A stretch of DNA of 64,000 nt from Phaeotremella fagi (Eukaryota > Basidiomycota > Tremellomycetes > Tremellales > Phaeotremellaceae): NCBI GenBank assembly GCA_001599715.1, contig BCHU01000002.1, positions 1,178,001-1,242,000 on the forward strand. Reading direction: 5' to 3'. Under the pieces are notes generated by a model that was not told the origin of the DNA, made no database searches, and saw only the letters and a list, made by a program, of their open reading frames with translations. The translations under genes were made by a program, and so were the position numbers. Position 1 is the stretch's first letter; each line of letters opens with the position of its first letter. Of the stretch, positions 32,890 to 43,238 are shown piece by piece.

Positions 32890-35800
32890 TCATTGTGTTC
32901 CAGTTTTCATCCGTCTAGTCAGAATACCCAACAAAACTTGATGACATTCCTCCATTCTTCCACGCTTCATTTTCCCAGAAATATGAGCGCTATATGCTAA
33001 AACTCCAATACATCTGTTTTTCCCTTGAACCCGAGCAAAACTTGGACCATCGATATCTCTCAACATACGATCTAAATACATGTATGCGTCTCTCAGTGAG
33101 AGTCTGGGTTCGATTTTGATGCAATTGGAATGACCATTTTGGAGTAGAGATACAGGGGCTACGTTGGGGTTTTCATGCAGAAGCTCCGGACCTTCAGTGC
33201 TGAGAGCATAAGCCCAGATAACCACTAGTTATTGATAGTTAGTATCTGGTTGTAATTGGAAGAAAATGTAACTCTTACAAGATGCGATATACTGAGGAGG
33301 ATAATCAGAAACCAAGTTAAGAATTAATACAGATCGACTTACTGTTCCCCAACATATGAAATTTGTAGCAATGCCAAATTGATCGCCTTGACTGGTCGGT
33401 AACAAGTGAGCGAGTACTATCGATATTAGCGATGATCTATCAACGCAGCGCTTACACTTGATGGCAGCTGTGAATGCGTGTGAGCCGTCTTCTGACTGCG
33501 CCCAAATCTTCATGTAAGCACTCGCTTGTCCCATTTCACTGGGTGCAACTTGGCGGCCAGCAATGGCTATAATCGTGATCAGATTATTGATTCCGGACAT
33601 GGAGTGAACACGTACTGCTCGCTCCGGCACAAACACGGAGTTGAGTAGTATCGGTAGCAAAGCAAATCGTTCCTGTTAATGTTCAGTACATTTATATTGA
33701 ATTTGAATATATTACAAGCACCCACCAAGATTTGCAAAAACCATTCCAGCCCAGTACACCGGAACTCCCAGTGGACTACGTCCTTCATCCGAAACCACTC
33801 TGAAAGTGTTCTCAACATGATCCATCCATGTCTGAAAACTTTGTCTTAACGATGCTTTCCAACGTCCTAAAGTGGTATCTGATAGCATTGTAAGACGTTC
33901 CAGATCTTTCCAGCGGAGAGTGAGAGAGATAGAGAAAAGTCCATGTAGCATGATGAACAAAGCCTGCTCATTCAAACTAGATGATACCCTTCCATTCTCT
34001 ATCAAGTCTCGTAGTCCTCGCCTGAACGATATTGGTGGGTCTCTTTTAGAGCTTATTTCCCTGGACCAGGTGGCGTGGTCTGGAGCTTCCCAGATCTGCT
34101 GATCTAAAGGAAGAGGGAGGTCAACTGCAATGAAATGAAGCTAAGTCCTTCGTTAGTCTTGGAAACTAAGTCATACTTAGAAGCACGTACCAGAAAGTTT
34201 TGCCTACATGTTGATGAGTTTTGAAACACACACGTGAAAGTATAGATACTCACCGGTAAAGAGCAGCATTTTGACTGTCCAGCACAAAAGCATGCCATCC
34301 AATTCTAATCTTTTCTTCCTCTGCTACCCAGTCTAGCCATGCCTTCACAGGATCAGACGATCTTTCAGTGGGTCTTTCACCAGTGCTAAATAGAGTCAGA
34401 GACAAGACTCATCTCTTTCAGTCCTTGACTTACGATGAGATGAATACTCCAGCTATCTGTGCAATGGAAATGACTGAAGGATGATAGATCTGGATCAAAT
34501 CAGTATTGTTTATGCCGAAATCTCTGCTACTCACCTGAGCAGCGTCGTGTGTTTTCAACGGACCATACGTTCGACAGAAGTGATCGAGTAACAGTAGTGT
34601 CTGCAGATCACCCACTGGCACTTGAGTTTCACCCTCTATTTTCTCGAAAACAAAGCTTCTCAGTCGACGTGCAATTCGCACAGCTGCATTATAGACCACA
34701 CCCTCTTCTTCATGAGCGGACCCAATGAACATCAGAACCATCAGAAGATGCTCAGGGATTTGTCGATAGGGAAGTGATGCCTGATGAACGATGGGATACA
34801 TTGGCGTTGCGTGTCTGGTTGTTTATTAGTTTCAAGCCAAAAATGTTCGAAAAACCTACACGAAATATAGCTCGAGACATAGTTTCATCTGTGTCAATGT
34901 TAAGACTGGCTCTAAGATAGCTCTGTACTCCGACTTTACGTCAATCAGCATACTTTCTGACGATCACACAAGTGGAAGACTGCTTACTCCTAGCAAATTC
35001 AGTATCTTCTCCCTAGTTTCATCATTAATTACCTCATGGGCAGTAATGACAGTAGGAGTTGTTTCTATGATTGGTAAAGAATAAGAGGTGTTGACAGAGA
35101 ATTGAGATAAATTTGTCGTCGTCGCCGGCGGAGGTTGAAAGATCATTTGGTCGTAATTGGAATTGTAGGTATTAATGCTAGGGTTTGGAAGGGAGTTGTT
35201 GGGTATGGCCATTAGTGACGAAGTCAGATTCATATCAGGTATTCCACCTGAATCTACATTCATCGGTTGATTAGTCGATTGATCGATAAAGCTCTGGATA
35301 AACTCGTCGTCTTGGCTAGGAAAAGTTAAATTGTTGTCGGTATTGAATTCGAATCCACCAGGACCAGCAGCTCGTAGCCAATCGAATAAATCAGCAACAG
35401 AATTATCCGGTTCCATCCCTGGTTGAACGGTGTTTATATTTATAAATGTAGTATCGTTCAGCGAAGGACCGTCATTTGGTATTTCAGGCATTGATGTGTC
35501 CAAGAAAGAGAAAATGTGTTCAGAAGAGGTACGTGTATCCAAATGAGAGCCAAGAAATGGAGGGTTCAACTCCTGCTGGTTGTCGTATTGATTCGCTTCC
35601 TGGTCAACCTCCTCATCTACTGTTTCCTCCACCATCATGTCCTGATTCCTGTCGGTTGACGAAGTCGGTGAGGACAATTCCGAGAAGCTGGAAGGTGTGG
35701 TTTTAGTCGATCGTCGTCGTCTTCTCCTTGGAATACCAGCTGCATCAGTATTCGTCCCATTCACTTCAAACCCTGGACAATAACGAGCCTGATGTCGCTT

Positions 35801-36007
35801 CAAAACATCTGTTCGAGTAAATTTACTCTTACAAGCCGGACAGGAAACTCCCGGTTTCTCATCTGATAAAAGGTTAGCAGATAGCCTAGAAACGTTAGAC
35901 TTACGATTCATCTCATGACGTTGCAAGTAATCACGTCGATGATACTTCTTGTCACATTTTGTACAGGCGTATATCGTCCTATTGCTATTCTGATTTATAT
36001 GGATCAT
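32890..36007 (-). CDS. C2H2 transcription factor with fungal-specific regulatory domain
   Basis: Probable pathway regulator. ATG 36007 starts MIHINQNSNRTIYACTKCDK. Two C2H2-type fingers: CTKCDKKYHRRDYLQRHEMNH, completed across the first intron (~35904-35863), and CPACKSKFTRTDVLKRH. A basic stretch follows (GIPRRRRRRSTKT), probably a nuclear-localisation signal. Residues ~110-340 are acidic and Asn/Ser/Pro-rich, an activation-type region. The C-terminal half, split by about nine introns, has helical blocks of the fungal-specific TF domain: QIPEHLLMVLMFIGSAH, VRIARRLRSFVFEKI, DLQTLLLLDHFCRTYGP, SISLTLRWKDLERL and AQSEDGSHAFTAAIKC. Ends ILTRRMKTGTQ. It lies in the middle of the 25-41 kb enzyme block, as expected for a cluster-specific regulator (inference). 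Exact exon borders in 33,200-34,800 are uncertain. Confidence 0.8.
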
Positions 36008-36336
36008 AAGTGCTTGTTGGCAAAAGGTGAAAGCGTTGTTGGAGCATTTGATCGATGTGAATATGGGAAGGCCGGGGCAAAGATAAGGATAAGGGACGAT
36101 AAAGGGAATCGCCTGTTGCGGTAATTACATCTCGCCAATGAAGTTTCTGTGTTTACAGGTGCATTTGACATGATGTTCTCATATTCTCCTCGAAGAGATG
36201 TGGTAAATTGTCAGGAAGCATTGTATTCCGTTCAGAGCAATGTAAAAAGTCTTTGCTTCGTGGAGAACGGAAGTTTGGTATTGGATTTCATCGTGTGGCA
36301 CTATTTGCATACAACTCTACAACTCTCCAGACAAAT

Positions 36337-37783
36337 TTATTCCTTGGGAACATCAGCCATGGCAGCCAAGCGGACATTATGTCTTCTCTCATCACCTCTG
36401 AAGTCATAAATGGCAGTGTGAGCAACAACTCGACTGAAGATTGATGTAAGCACAGCACATTTGACGGTTGAAACAGAAAATTGGAACTCACTTATCCCAG
36501 ATGACAACGGTGTCTGGCTCGTAATGAACACGAAGTTGGATATCGTTACTCTTAGCTAACAAGTCACCGAGGAATCTGAACAGATATTCTGATTCTTCTT
36601 GTAAGAGATCAGCGAAACCTGTACAGAAACCACGAGGAGCGAAATGAAGGATTTTTTGACCGGTCGTTGGGTGGGTTCGAACTGGGAAAGATCAGTTTGG
36701 GATTTTTGTTTTAACTAGAATTCCAATACTCACTGAGAGGGTATTCGTATCGCTTTGGCTCGAAACGGACAGGTCCATTGTTTTTTCTTGAGTTCTCAAC
36801 CATCCAGTGATTGTCGTGGACGAGTTTAAGACCTTTCATTCTTTCTTGGAATGCCGGTGACATCTGAATGCATGATCAGCAAGGGTTTTTCTGGATCTGA
36901 AAAAGATTTACCTTTTTGTAGGCTTCAGTAAGAGAGACGAAACAAGTGTCACCACCAGCCTGGATGGATATCAGCTAAATTCTGATATTCCTTGAAATCA
37001 CTTACCTCTGGGGTTTCAAGATTCCAGAAAAAGGTCATTCCTGGTGGTTGAATCTCGGAAGAGTGGTCCAAATGCCAATCTGTTGATGTGAATCTTTGAA
37101 GTTCTCCGGGGATGATGTAGCGTCTAAAAAAGGAGTTAGACAAGACATACAAACATCCATTACCAACACCTACTTTTGAGTCTCGTCCTTTGGGTCACGG
37201 TAAACGACGTGCATCTCAGGATGTCCTGGAGGATGCCCCATGGTAGGGTGAATGTGAAGGCGACCAAAGTGACGAACAAGGTCTTTTTGAGCTTCAGGAC
37301 CAATGTCTTTGAAATCTTGACCACGGCTGATGTGGCGTTAGATTCGAACTTGTGAAGTTAGAGGGTCACTTACAAGACCAGAACACCACGTTCTGCGGCA
37401 AGGAGAGCTAAGTCGTCCAAACCCTCTTTGCTCAACTTGGAAAGTTGCACACCCTATATGAAAGTCAGTAACAAAGTATATAAAGGACAGAAGGCGCGAC
37501 TCACGGTAATCTCTTCACCGAATGGCGGTGTGATTGCCTTCTTTGTAGTACCAGGACCGAGAAGATGACGTTTATCTGGGGTACCACGAGTTCCAGCATC
37601 GACAAAAGGAATCTCCTCCCAAGCTGGATACTTGCTGTGTTCCCAAACTGGAAGATAATCTGGGAACTTGGCTCTAGCTCTACGTGGATCTTCATCATCA
37701 CCAATCAATTGAAGACTGGAAATGGTTTTGACGACATCCTTCTCCTCGGAAGAATAATTTTTCAATGTAACGGTTGTAGACAT
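36337..37783 (-). CDS. TauD-family Fe(II)/2-oxoglutarate dioxygenase (copy 2, sulfonate/taurine-like)
   Basis: ATG 37783 starts MSTTVTLKNYSSEEKDVVKT; an upstream in-frame ATG would add ~30 residues with no family similarity. Fungal sulfonate-dioxygenase blocks are clear: FPDYLPVWEHSKYPAWEEIP, HLLGPGTTKKAITPPFGEE, LSKLSKEGLDDLALLAAERG and RDFKD-type loop (RGQDFKDIGPEAQKDLV). Metal site: H-x-D in TSTDWHLDHSSEIQPPGMT and the distal His in RVVAHTAIYDFRGDERRH, whose Arg residues hold 2-oxoglutarate. Intron ends are well defined; the last (~36492-36440) joins VVIWDN to RVVAHT. About 385 residues ending AAMADVPKE. Close to S. cerevisiae Jlp1-like enzymes and unlike copy 1 at 10.8 kb. Head-to-head with the HpcH aldolase (256 bp). 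Confidence 0.88.
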
Positions 37784-38039
37784 CTTCTGGATTGGTTTTT
37801 GGCTGTTTGTATGAATAGAGACTACAAACAGTCCATTACGTCTTATATGTTCTTCTTTCAAACTTGCCATGATATTGCCCATCGCATTTCAACTCAAAAG
37901 CCCACTCTAACAACCTCCACTTTGATAAGAAAGGTTGGCAACAGCGTCCAATCAGATCACTGGGAGGACTTGATGCATTATATGGAGATGCATCACGTCT
38001 GTTTTGGACTCAGAGGGAGGTTAAGTCTCAACATCAGTC

Positions 38040-39059
38040 ATGACAACTAAAAGCGATTTGGTTTGCGAAGTGAATCACCTGTACGGGGCCGTTAAAGAAG
38101 GTAGAATTCCAGTTGGCATTTTTTCAGCTTCAGCTGGTCAAACGCATGTCAGGGTTTTAGCCGGCTTGGTGCGTTATGGCCTTGATGTGAGTGAGGTTAA
38201 ACACAGAAATGAGATGTGCTGATAGGAGATAAAAGTTTATAGTATTGGATTCTGAACATTCAGATGTGGATGATGCCTCAATGTATGCTGCAGTCCACAC
38301 AATTTCTGGGTTGGGCGTGTCACCGGTGAGTCTTCAATTGACATTCGCATCCGGAAAAAGACTGACCATTTAGCTTGTGAGGATTCCTGGTATGGGAAGT
38401 GAACAATTCTGGATAAAACGGTGTTTAGATGCAGGTGCTCATGGTGTAATCGTACCCATGGTGGAGAGCAAGGTAAGTTGAACTTGTTTAGCAGTTCTGA
38501 CTTCATTGTTCAGGCTCAAGTCGAGATGTTGGTATCAAGAGCGAAATATGCACCTCTTGGAACTAGAGGAACTGGTGCTCAACTTTGCCATCAAGCTTTT
38601 CATCGAAATGCAGCTCGTGGACGAACGTTAACACTGCAAGAGTATTATGATATCGCCAACGAAGCCACGATGATAATAGGTTTAATAGAGTCAGTGGAGG
38701 GAGTCAAGAACATTGAAGAGATCGTCTCTGTACCAGGACTCGGTGAGTTTTCTTCATCACAATCAAGCTTTTCATGCAACTCTAAGTACTTAGATGCTGT
38801 TTTTATCGGACCATACGATCTAGCGCAGTCAATGGGTGGTCTTTCGATGGACGATGAACGTGTAGAAGCTAGTGTGGCTCATGTACGAGAAACTGCCAAG
38901 AAAGCGGGAGTCACTGTAATGGGCTGGGCACCGCCTGCGTTGTTTCCCAAAAGGAAGGCTGAAGGTTTCGAGATGCTGGCAATTGGAATGGACACGATGA
39001 CTCTGAACGCCGCTTTCGCCAATGAGCTTTCACTGGTCGGCGCCGAGAAGAGATGGTAG
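38040..39059 (+). CDS. HpcH/HpaI-family aldolase (2-oxo-3-deoxy-type, class II)
   Basis: Metal-dependent pyruvate-family aldolase that splits a 4-hydroxy-2-oxo acid into pyruvate (or an analogue) and an aldehyde. ATG 38040 starts MTTKSDLVCEVNHLYGAVKE. Signature blocks in order: FIVLDSEHSDVDDASM (general base His), PLVRIPGMG (Arg), DAGAHGVIVPMVESK (metal Glu), IGLIESVEGVKNIEEI, then LDAVFIGPYDLAQSMGG (metal Asp). C terminus FANELSLVGAEKRW. Four introns (38188-38238, ~38324-38373, 38471-38513 and ~38743-38792). About 275 residues, normal for the family. Neighbouring genes (TauD dioxygenase, permease, 2-hydroxyacid dehydrogenase) suit a catabolic route ending in pyruvate and an aldehyde. Confidence 0.9.
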
Positions 39060-39502
39060 CTTTACTTTTTGTTATATTGGATGCATCTCTCTAGGAACCT
39101 TCTCGCCGAGCCTCGCTGTCCAGTTCTTTGTGCCCTAAATACAGTGTATGTTAAGATCGTTTTACTGCTCTCATTTGTTACTGTCTGGTAGCCACAGTAG
39201 TATCTTGACTATCCCTAAACCTCCAGTTTATTCCTTATCTCTCCACCGTCCTGGATTTACAAACCCTGAATCCGCGATTCCCCGTTCTTATTCAGCCCAG
39301 CTTATCTCTCCACACTAGAACGCAACACCTCACTCCAATGTAAATGAAGATATTTGTTGTTATTCAATACCAACAATATCATTCGATCATGACTCTTATC
39401 TCTCCACTCTAACCTCCCTTTCACCTATATATTCTCTTCATCTTGACCAAGAATCCTTTCTGGTCAATCCTCTATCCCTCCCCCCCAATCTTCCATTTCG
39501 AA
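39060..39502. other. Promoter of the ACS-family permease
   Basis: No gene. CT-rich leader (39410-39500) typical of strongly transcribed fungal genes, with TATATAT at 39425-39431 about 75 bp before the ATG. Confidence 0.55.
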
Positions 39503-41215
39503 ATGACCTCCCTCGAACCTAAGGTTCCCAGCATCGATGAGAAATTCGATCCACCATCTTCCAACGTTGATATCCTTGCTGTAGACGATAGTCCAGATTA
39601 CAACGAGTATCTGGCTCTACACGCTACATTCCAAGGTCCAAAATATGGTAAACTTACCGTAAGTCAACATTTTAGAGTTTTGTATTTCATTAGACTAGGT
39701 CCAAGATGATTGACCCCTGTTCTAGCGTAAAATCGATTTACATGTTATCCCAACAGTTTTCATGTTCATCTTATGGTCCTACATCGATCGTGGAAATGTC
39801 GGAAATGCAAAGTTATTTGGTGCTATCGCTGATATGGGAATGAGCGCTAGTGATTGGAACGTTGGGTTATCCATCTTCTTCTTAGCTTACGCTGTCGGTG
39901 GTCCACCAGCTTCTTTCTTCATTCGTCGATTCGGTCCTAAAAGGGTTTTACCTATCATCATGATCTTGGTCTCGATTTGCTTGATTTGTGGTGGACTCTG
40001 CAACAATCGTGTTCAATGGTTCACACTTCGTATGCTATTAGGATTAATAGAGGCGGGTGTTTATCCACAATGTCTCTTCCTGATTTCGACCTGGTATTCA
40101 CCTCAGGAGCTCCATTCTAGAGCTACTCTTTTCTACCTCGGTGCTGCTCTTTCTGGAGCATTTTCAGGTATTTTGGCCTACGGAATCGGTCAGTTAGACG
40201 GTGTTTGGGGATATCACGGATGGAGATGGATCTACGTTCTCGAAGGTTTAGTTTCTTTCATCGTCGCCGTCGTTGGTGTTTTCACCATGCCCGATAAACC
40301 AGAAAGAAGAGCTAAATGGTTAGACGAAGATGAACAACGTTATCTCGTCCTCAGAAACAGATACGCCTACGGTAATGATAAAAGTGGAAACTCTTCTGAA
40401 TTGCGTTTGGGAGATTATCTCGCTGCTCTCAAAGTAAGTTTTTTTCGATCTGAAGAATGGAAATTGTTTATTGATCGTTTTTAGTCATGGCACACTTGGG
40501 TCTTCGGTTGGATGTTCATCAACACCAGTATCCTCAATTACGGTTTCGCTTTCGCTCTTCCAACCGTCATCGCCAATTTAGGTTTCTCAGCTGCCAACGC
40601 TCAAATCATCTCTGCCCCACCCTATATCTTTGCCTGTTTCTGTATCGTCGCGAACGGATGTGAGTTTGAAATGACTTGAAATGAACGTCTCAATTACTGA
40701 CAACCTTTCTCCTAGACGTTTCCGATCGAACCAGAGCACGTATGTGGGTCATGGTAGTTCCAGCCAGTATCGCGACGATCGGAATAATCATGGCCATGTG
40801 TGCAGTCACCAACAAAAGTCTAACAGGGCTCGCCTTAACTGGATCAATGTTAATCGTCGGTGGTGGCTACTGTCTCACATCATGTATCAGTGTCTGGTGT
40901 GCCCTAAATCAAGCAGGTCAAACGAAACGTTCAGCCTCTCTCTCAGTGGCTGTCCTACTCTCCAACGTCGGTGGTGTCGCCGGTTCCAACATTTACTTAG
41001 CAAACGAAGCTCCAGGTTACAAGACTGGATTTGGATTCTCCCTCGCCTTCACTTTTGCAGGTTTGGTTTTAACTCCAATCATTTATTGGTGGATTGTTGG
41101 AAGGATTAACGCTAAAAGAGATGCTATGAGTGAAGAAGAGATTTATGCTAAATACACGCCGGAACAATTGACTGATATGGGTGATCTCTCTCCTCTTTAT
41201 CGATATGAGAGATAG
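39503..41215 (+). CDS. MFS permease, anion:cation symporter (Tna1/Dal5-like) family
   Basis: Plasma-membrane H+-coupled uptake of an organic anion; relatives carry nicotinate, allantoate, pantothenate and other carboxylates. ATG 39503 starts MTSLEPKVPSIDEKFDPPSS. Twelve-TM pattern: RKIDLHVIPTVFMFILWSYI with DRGNVGNAK after TM1, the family hallmark; FIRRFGPKRVLPIIMILVSI in the loop after TM2; RMLLGLIEAGVYPQCLFLIS in TM4; and GYHGWRWIYVLEGL before TM6. The central loop MPDKPERRAKWLDEDE is typical of ACS permeases. Second half: SWHTWVFGWMFINTSILNYG, ANGYVSDRTRARMW and QAGQTKRSASLSVAVLLSNV. Introns at 39661-39725, ~40435-40483 and ~40660-40714. About 510 residues. Likely importer for the neighbouring catabolic enzymes. 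Confidence 0.9.
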
Positions 41216-41454
41216 ATTGGAGATTTTCATTGAGATCAGAGATGGGTTTTGAAGAAGAGATAGGTCGATTGGCAGGTTATGGAGGTGGTTGTTTTACTTT
41301 AGTACGACGGAATATAGAATTTAGATAGATAGATAGATAATCGTTTTCACTTTTGGGGTTTTCTATCTTTTCAATGTATGGTCATGAATCAAATTAATCA
41401 TACCAATGGTTTTCTAAAGGTATGGGACAGATAGTGAGACTATCAGTATACGAA

Positions 41455-42827
41455 TCAACACCAATTCCACATTTGTTTGTCCAACATAATTCCCCGACGA
41501 CTTTCATCACCATACCAAGCAATCCCTAATAAGCTTCCTTCTTCCTCTTCCCTACAAGCAAATTTCACCTCCCTAGACATGAGGTTTAAAGCTTGCCCGA
41601 TGGCATCCTTCACATCGATATCCCACGCAACACATTTGACAGATTTAAAAGTTTCCCCCACAAAGTCTAACACTCGTAACAACGAATCCATATGACACGC
41701 TTCTACACCATGTAGATGAGTGATCAGTAACGTTGAAGGGAAATGAGGGGATATTGCGAACAAGGCAATGGTATTCGATTGATTTCGACAAAGACGTACA
41801 CCCATCGGTTCGTTTTCCGAGTTTCTCCAAGACGGTTGTGGACCGTATCTACCCCTTTCGAACATAAACGTGAGCGTCCCATCTGAAGCTGGATCAATAG
41901 TGAATACCGGGTAATCCTCTTTGAGAGACGCAACTCGGTCTCGAGCATATCGACTCAACATGGAAGCTATTTGGTCGATATCCGATTGATAGATGAATTC
42001 CCATTCGTACCCTCCTGCTTCTACTCTGTTCGAATTGTCATACGCCGTCGCAGGTTCAAGTTCCCAGGTCACAGATTTTGAATCTTCTTTATTGAATTTC
42101 CACCCCAGTCTATTGTCGATTTTACAATTCTCGTAGAACCTTGAACCAATGTCTGACCAAAGAATTGAGCCTATAGCAAAAGGTACGTTCGTCCTTTGTT
42201 CCGGAGTAAGGAATGGAGGTGATCCCCAATCGGATGGGAAGATTGGAAGGTTCTCTGGAGAACATAGAAGGAAATGGAGTAATCTGCAGAGATGTGTTGC
42301 GAACCCTTTACCTAGTTCTTTCAGTTTGTTGTCATACAGTACCAGTACTTACGTTGATGTTTTGGTGGAGTGTTGACAACGGTTACACCGAATACGTAGG
42401 TATCCTCCACTTTTCCATCGGAGTGATGTTTGAGGAAGGCTCGCATTCGTTGACTATGTTGTTTATGTAAGTGGAAGCTGGATCGTTAGAATGAGGACCA
42501 ACGTTTCACAACTTGAGAAGACTTCTCCAAGACGATCGTCCCTTTTAACCAGGACCCTTTAAAGACTGTTAACGAAGATCACAACCTAGCTTACCAAGTC
42601 AAATCAGCATGATCTCTTGCCCATCCCCCTTCTGCCTGTTCCCTCGTGGCTATAGATCTAAATTCCTAGTAGAATGGTTGATGAGATAGAATGCAAAACT
42701 TGATGGTCTGACTTACTTCGTAGGACATTCCTTTCCCCCATTCATGATATGCCGATAACTGATGTTGTTCTTCTTGATCTGGTGTTGCAATGATCAAAGT
42801 GTAGTCAGAGAGGTCTTGAGTTGTCAT
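41455..42827 (-). CDS. Lyc1-like N-acetyltransferase (GNAT; L-lysine N6-acetyltransferase type)
   Basis: Resembles Y. lipolytica Lyc1, which acetylates lysine N6 in lysine degradation. ATG 42827 starts MTTQDLSDYTLIIATPDQEE. Exons 42827-42717, 42665-42595, 42556-42503, 42453-42353 and ~42315-41455 splice in frame. Family blocks: YHEWGKGMSYEEFRSIATRE, TWVLVKRDDRLGEVFSSCET, TPPKHQRKGFATHLCRLL (acetyl-CoA loop R-x-G-x-A) and GSILWSDIGSRFYENCKI, the Lyc1-type YSDIG segment. The C-terminal ~200 residues (YEWEFIYQSDIDQI onward) form the second, Lyc1-specific half. About 400 residues. The third donor (GTTGGT) is non-consensus but needed for frame. Lysine specificity is inherited from the family. Confidence 0.78.
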
Positions 42828-43238
42828 TCCGTATTGAAGTTGTTTGAGAGGAGACTTGAGCGGTATCCAACGAGGAGTAGGTGCCGAAACGAAAGGAGGT
42901 CAGGTCATGAATTGAGTTCAAGGATCTTGGTAGGACTCCATTTTGTACGTCAACCTGAAGACGGATCTAGGTGCCGGTCATACCAATTGAGCGTTACAAC
43001 AAGAGTAACATTCTCCAGCTTTCTCTCACTGATCATCAAGTAAGTTAATCTAATTTTACTGTATGTCTTTCTCTGCAACAATAAGATCGGTATTCTCAGC
43101 CACATGGTTATAGTCCCGCTGAACCTTCAAGTTACTTTTCGAAGATGATGAGGGAATGGAACTGGATTGACACAGTAACCACCAGTGCAGAAAGAAGCTC
43201 ACACGAGCTATCATAGCTACCCAACTGAAAATTATTTC
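42828..43238. other. Divergent promoter, Lyc1-like / DEAH helicase
   Basis: 411 bp between start codons, with a TACTGTA heptamer at 43057-43063. No gene. Confidence 0.5.

Noticed and set aside
28074..38039. GATA-type motifs in all three divergent promoters (28131, 28211, 31188, 31310, 37923) as proof of nitrogen control
   Set aside because: HGATAR is expected about 0.7 times per 250 bp by chance, so these counts carry no weight alone.
25145..41215. Anthrone/polyketide biosynthetic cluster, prompted by DUF1772
   Set aside because: No polyketide synthase, NRPS or terpene synthase is present, and the enzymes are better explained by a degradative route.
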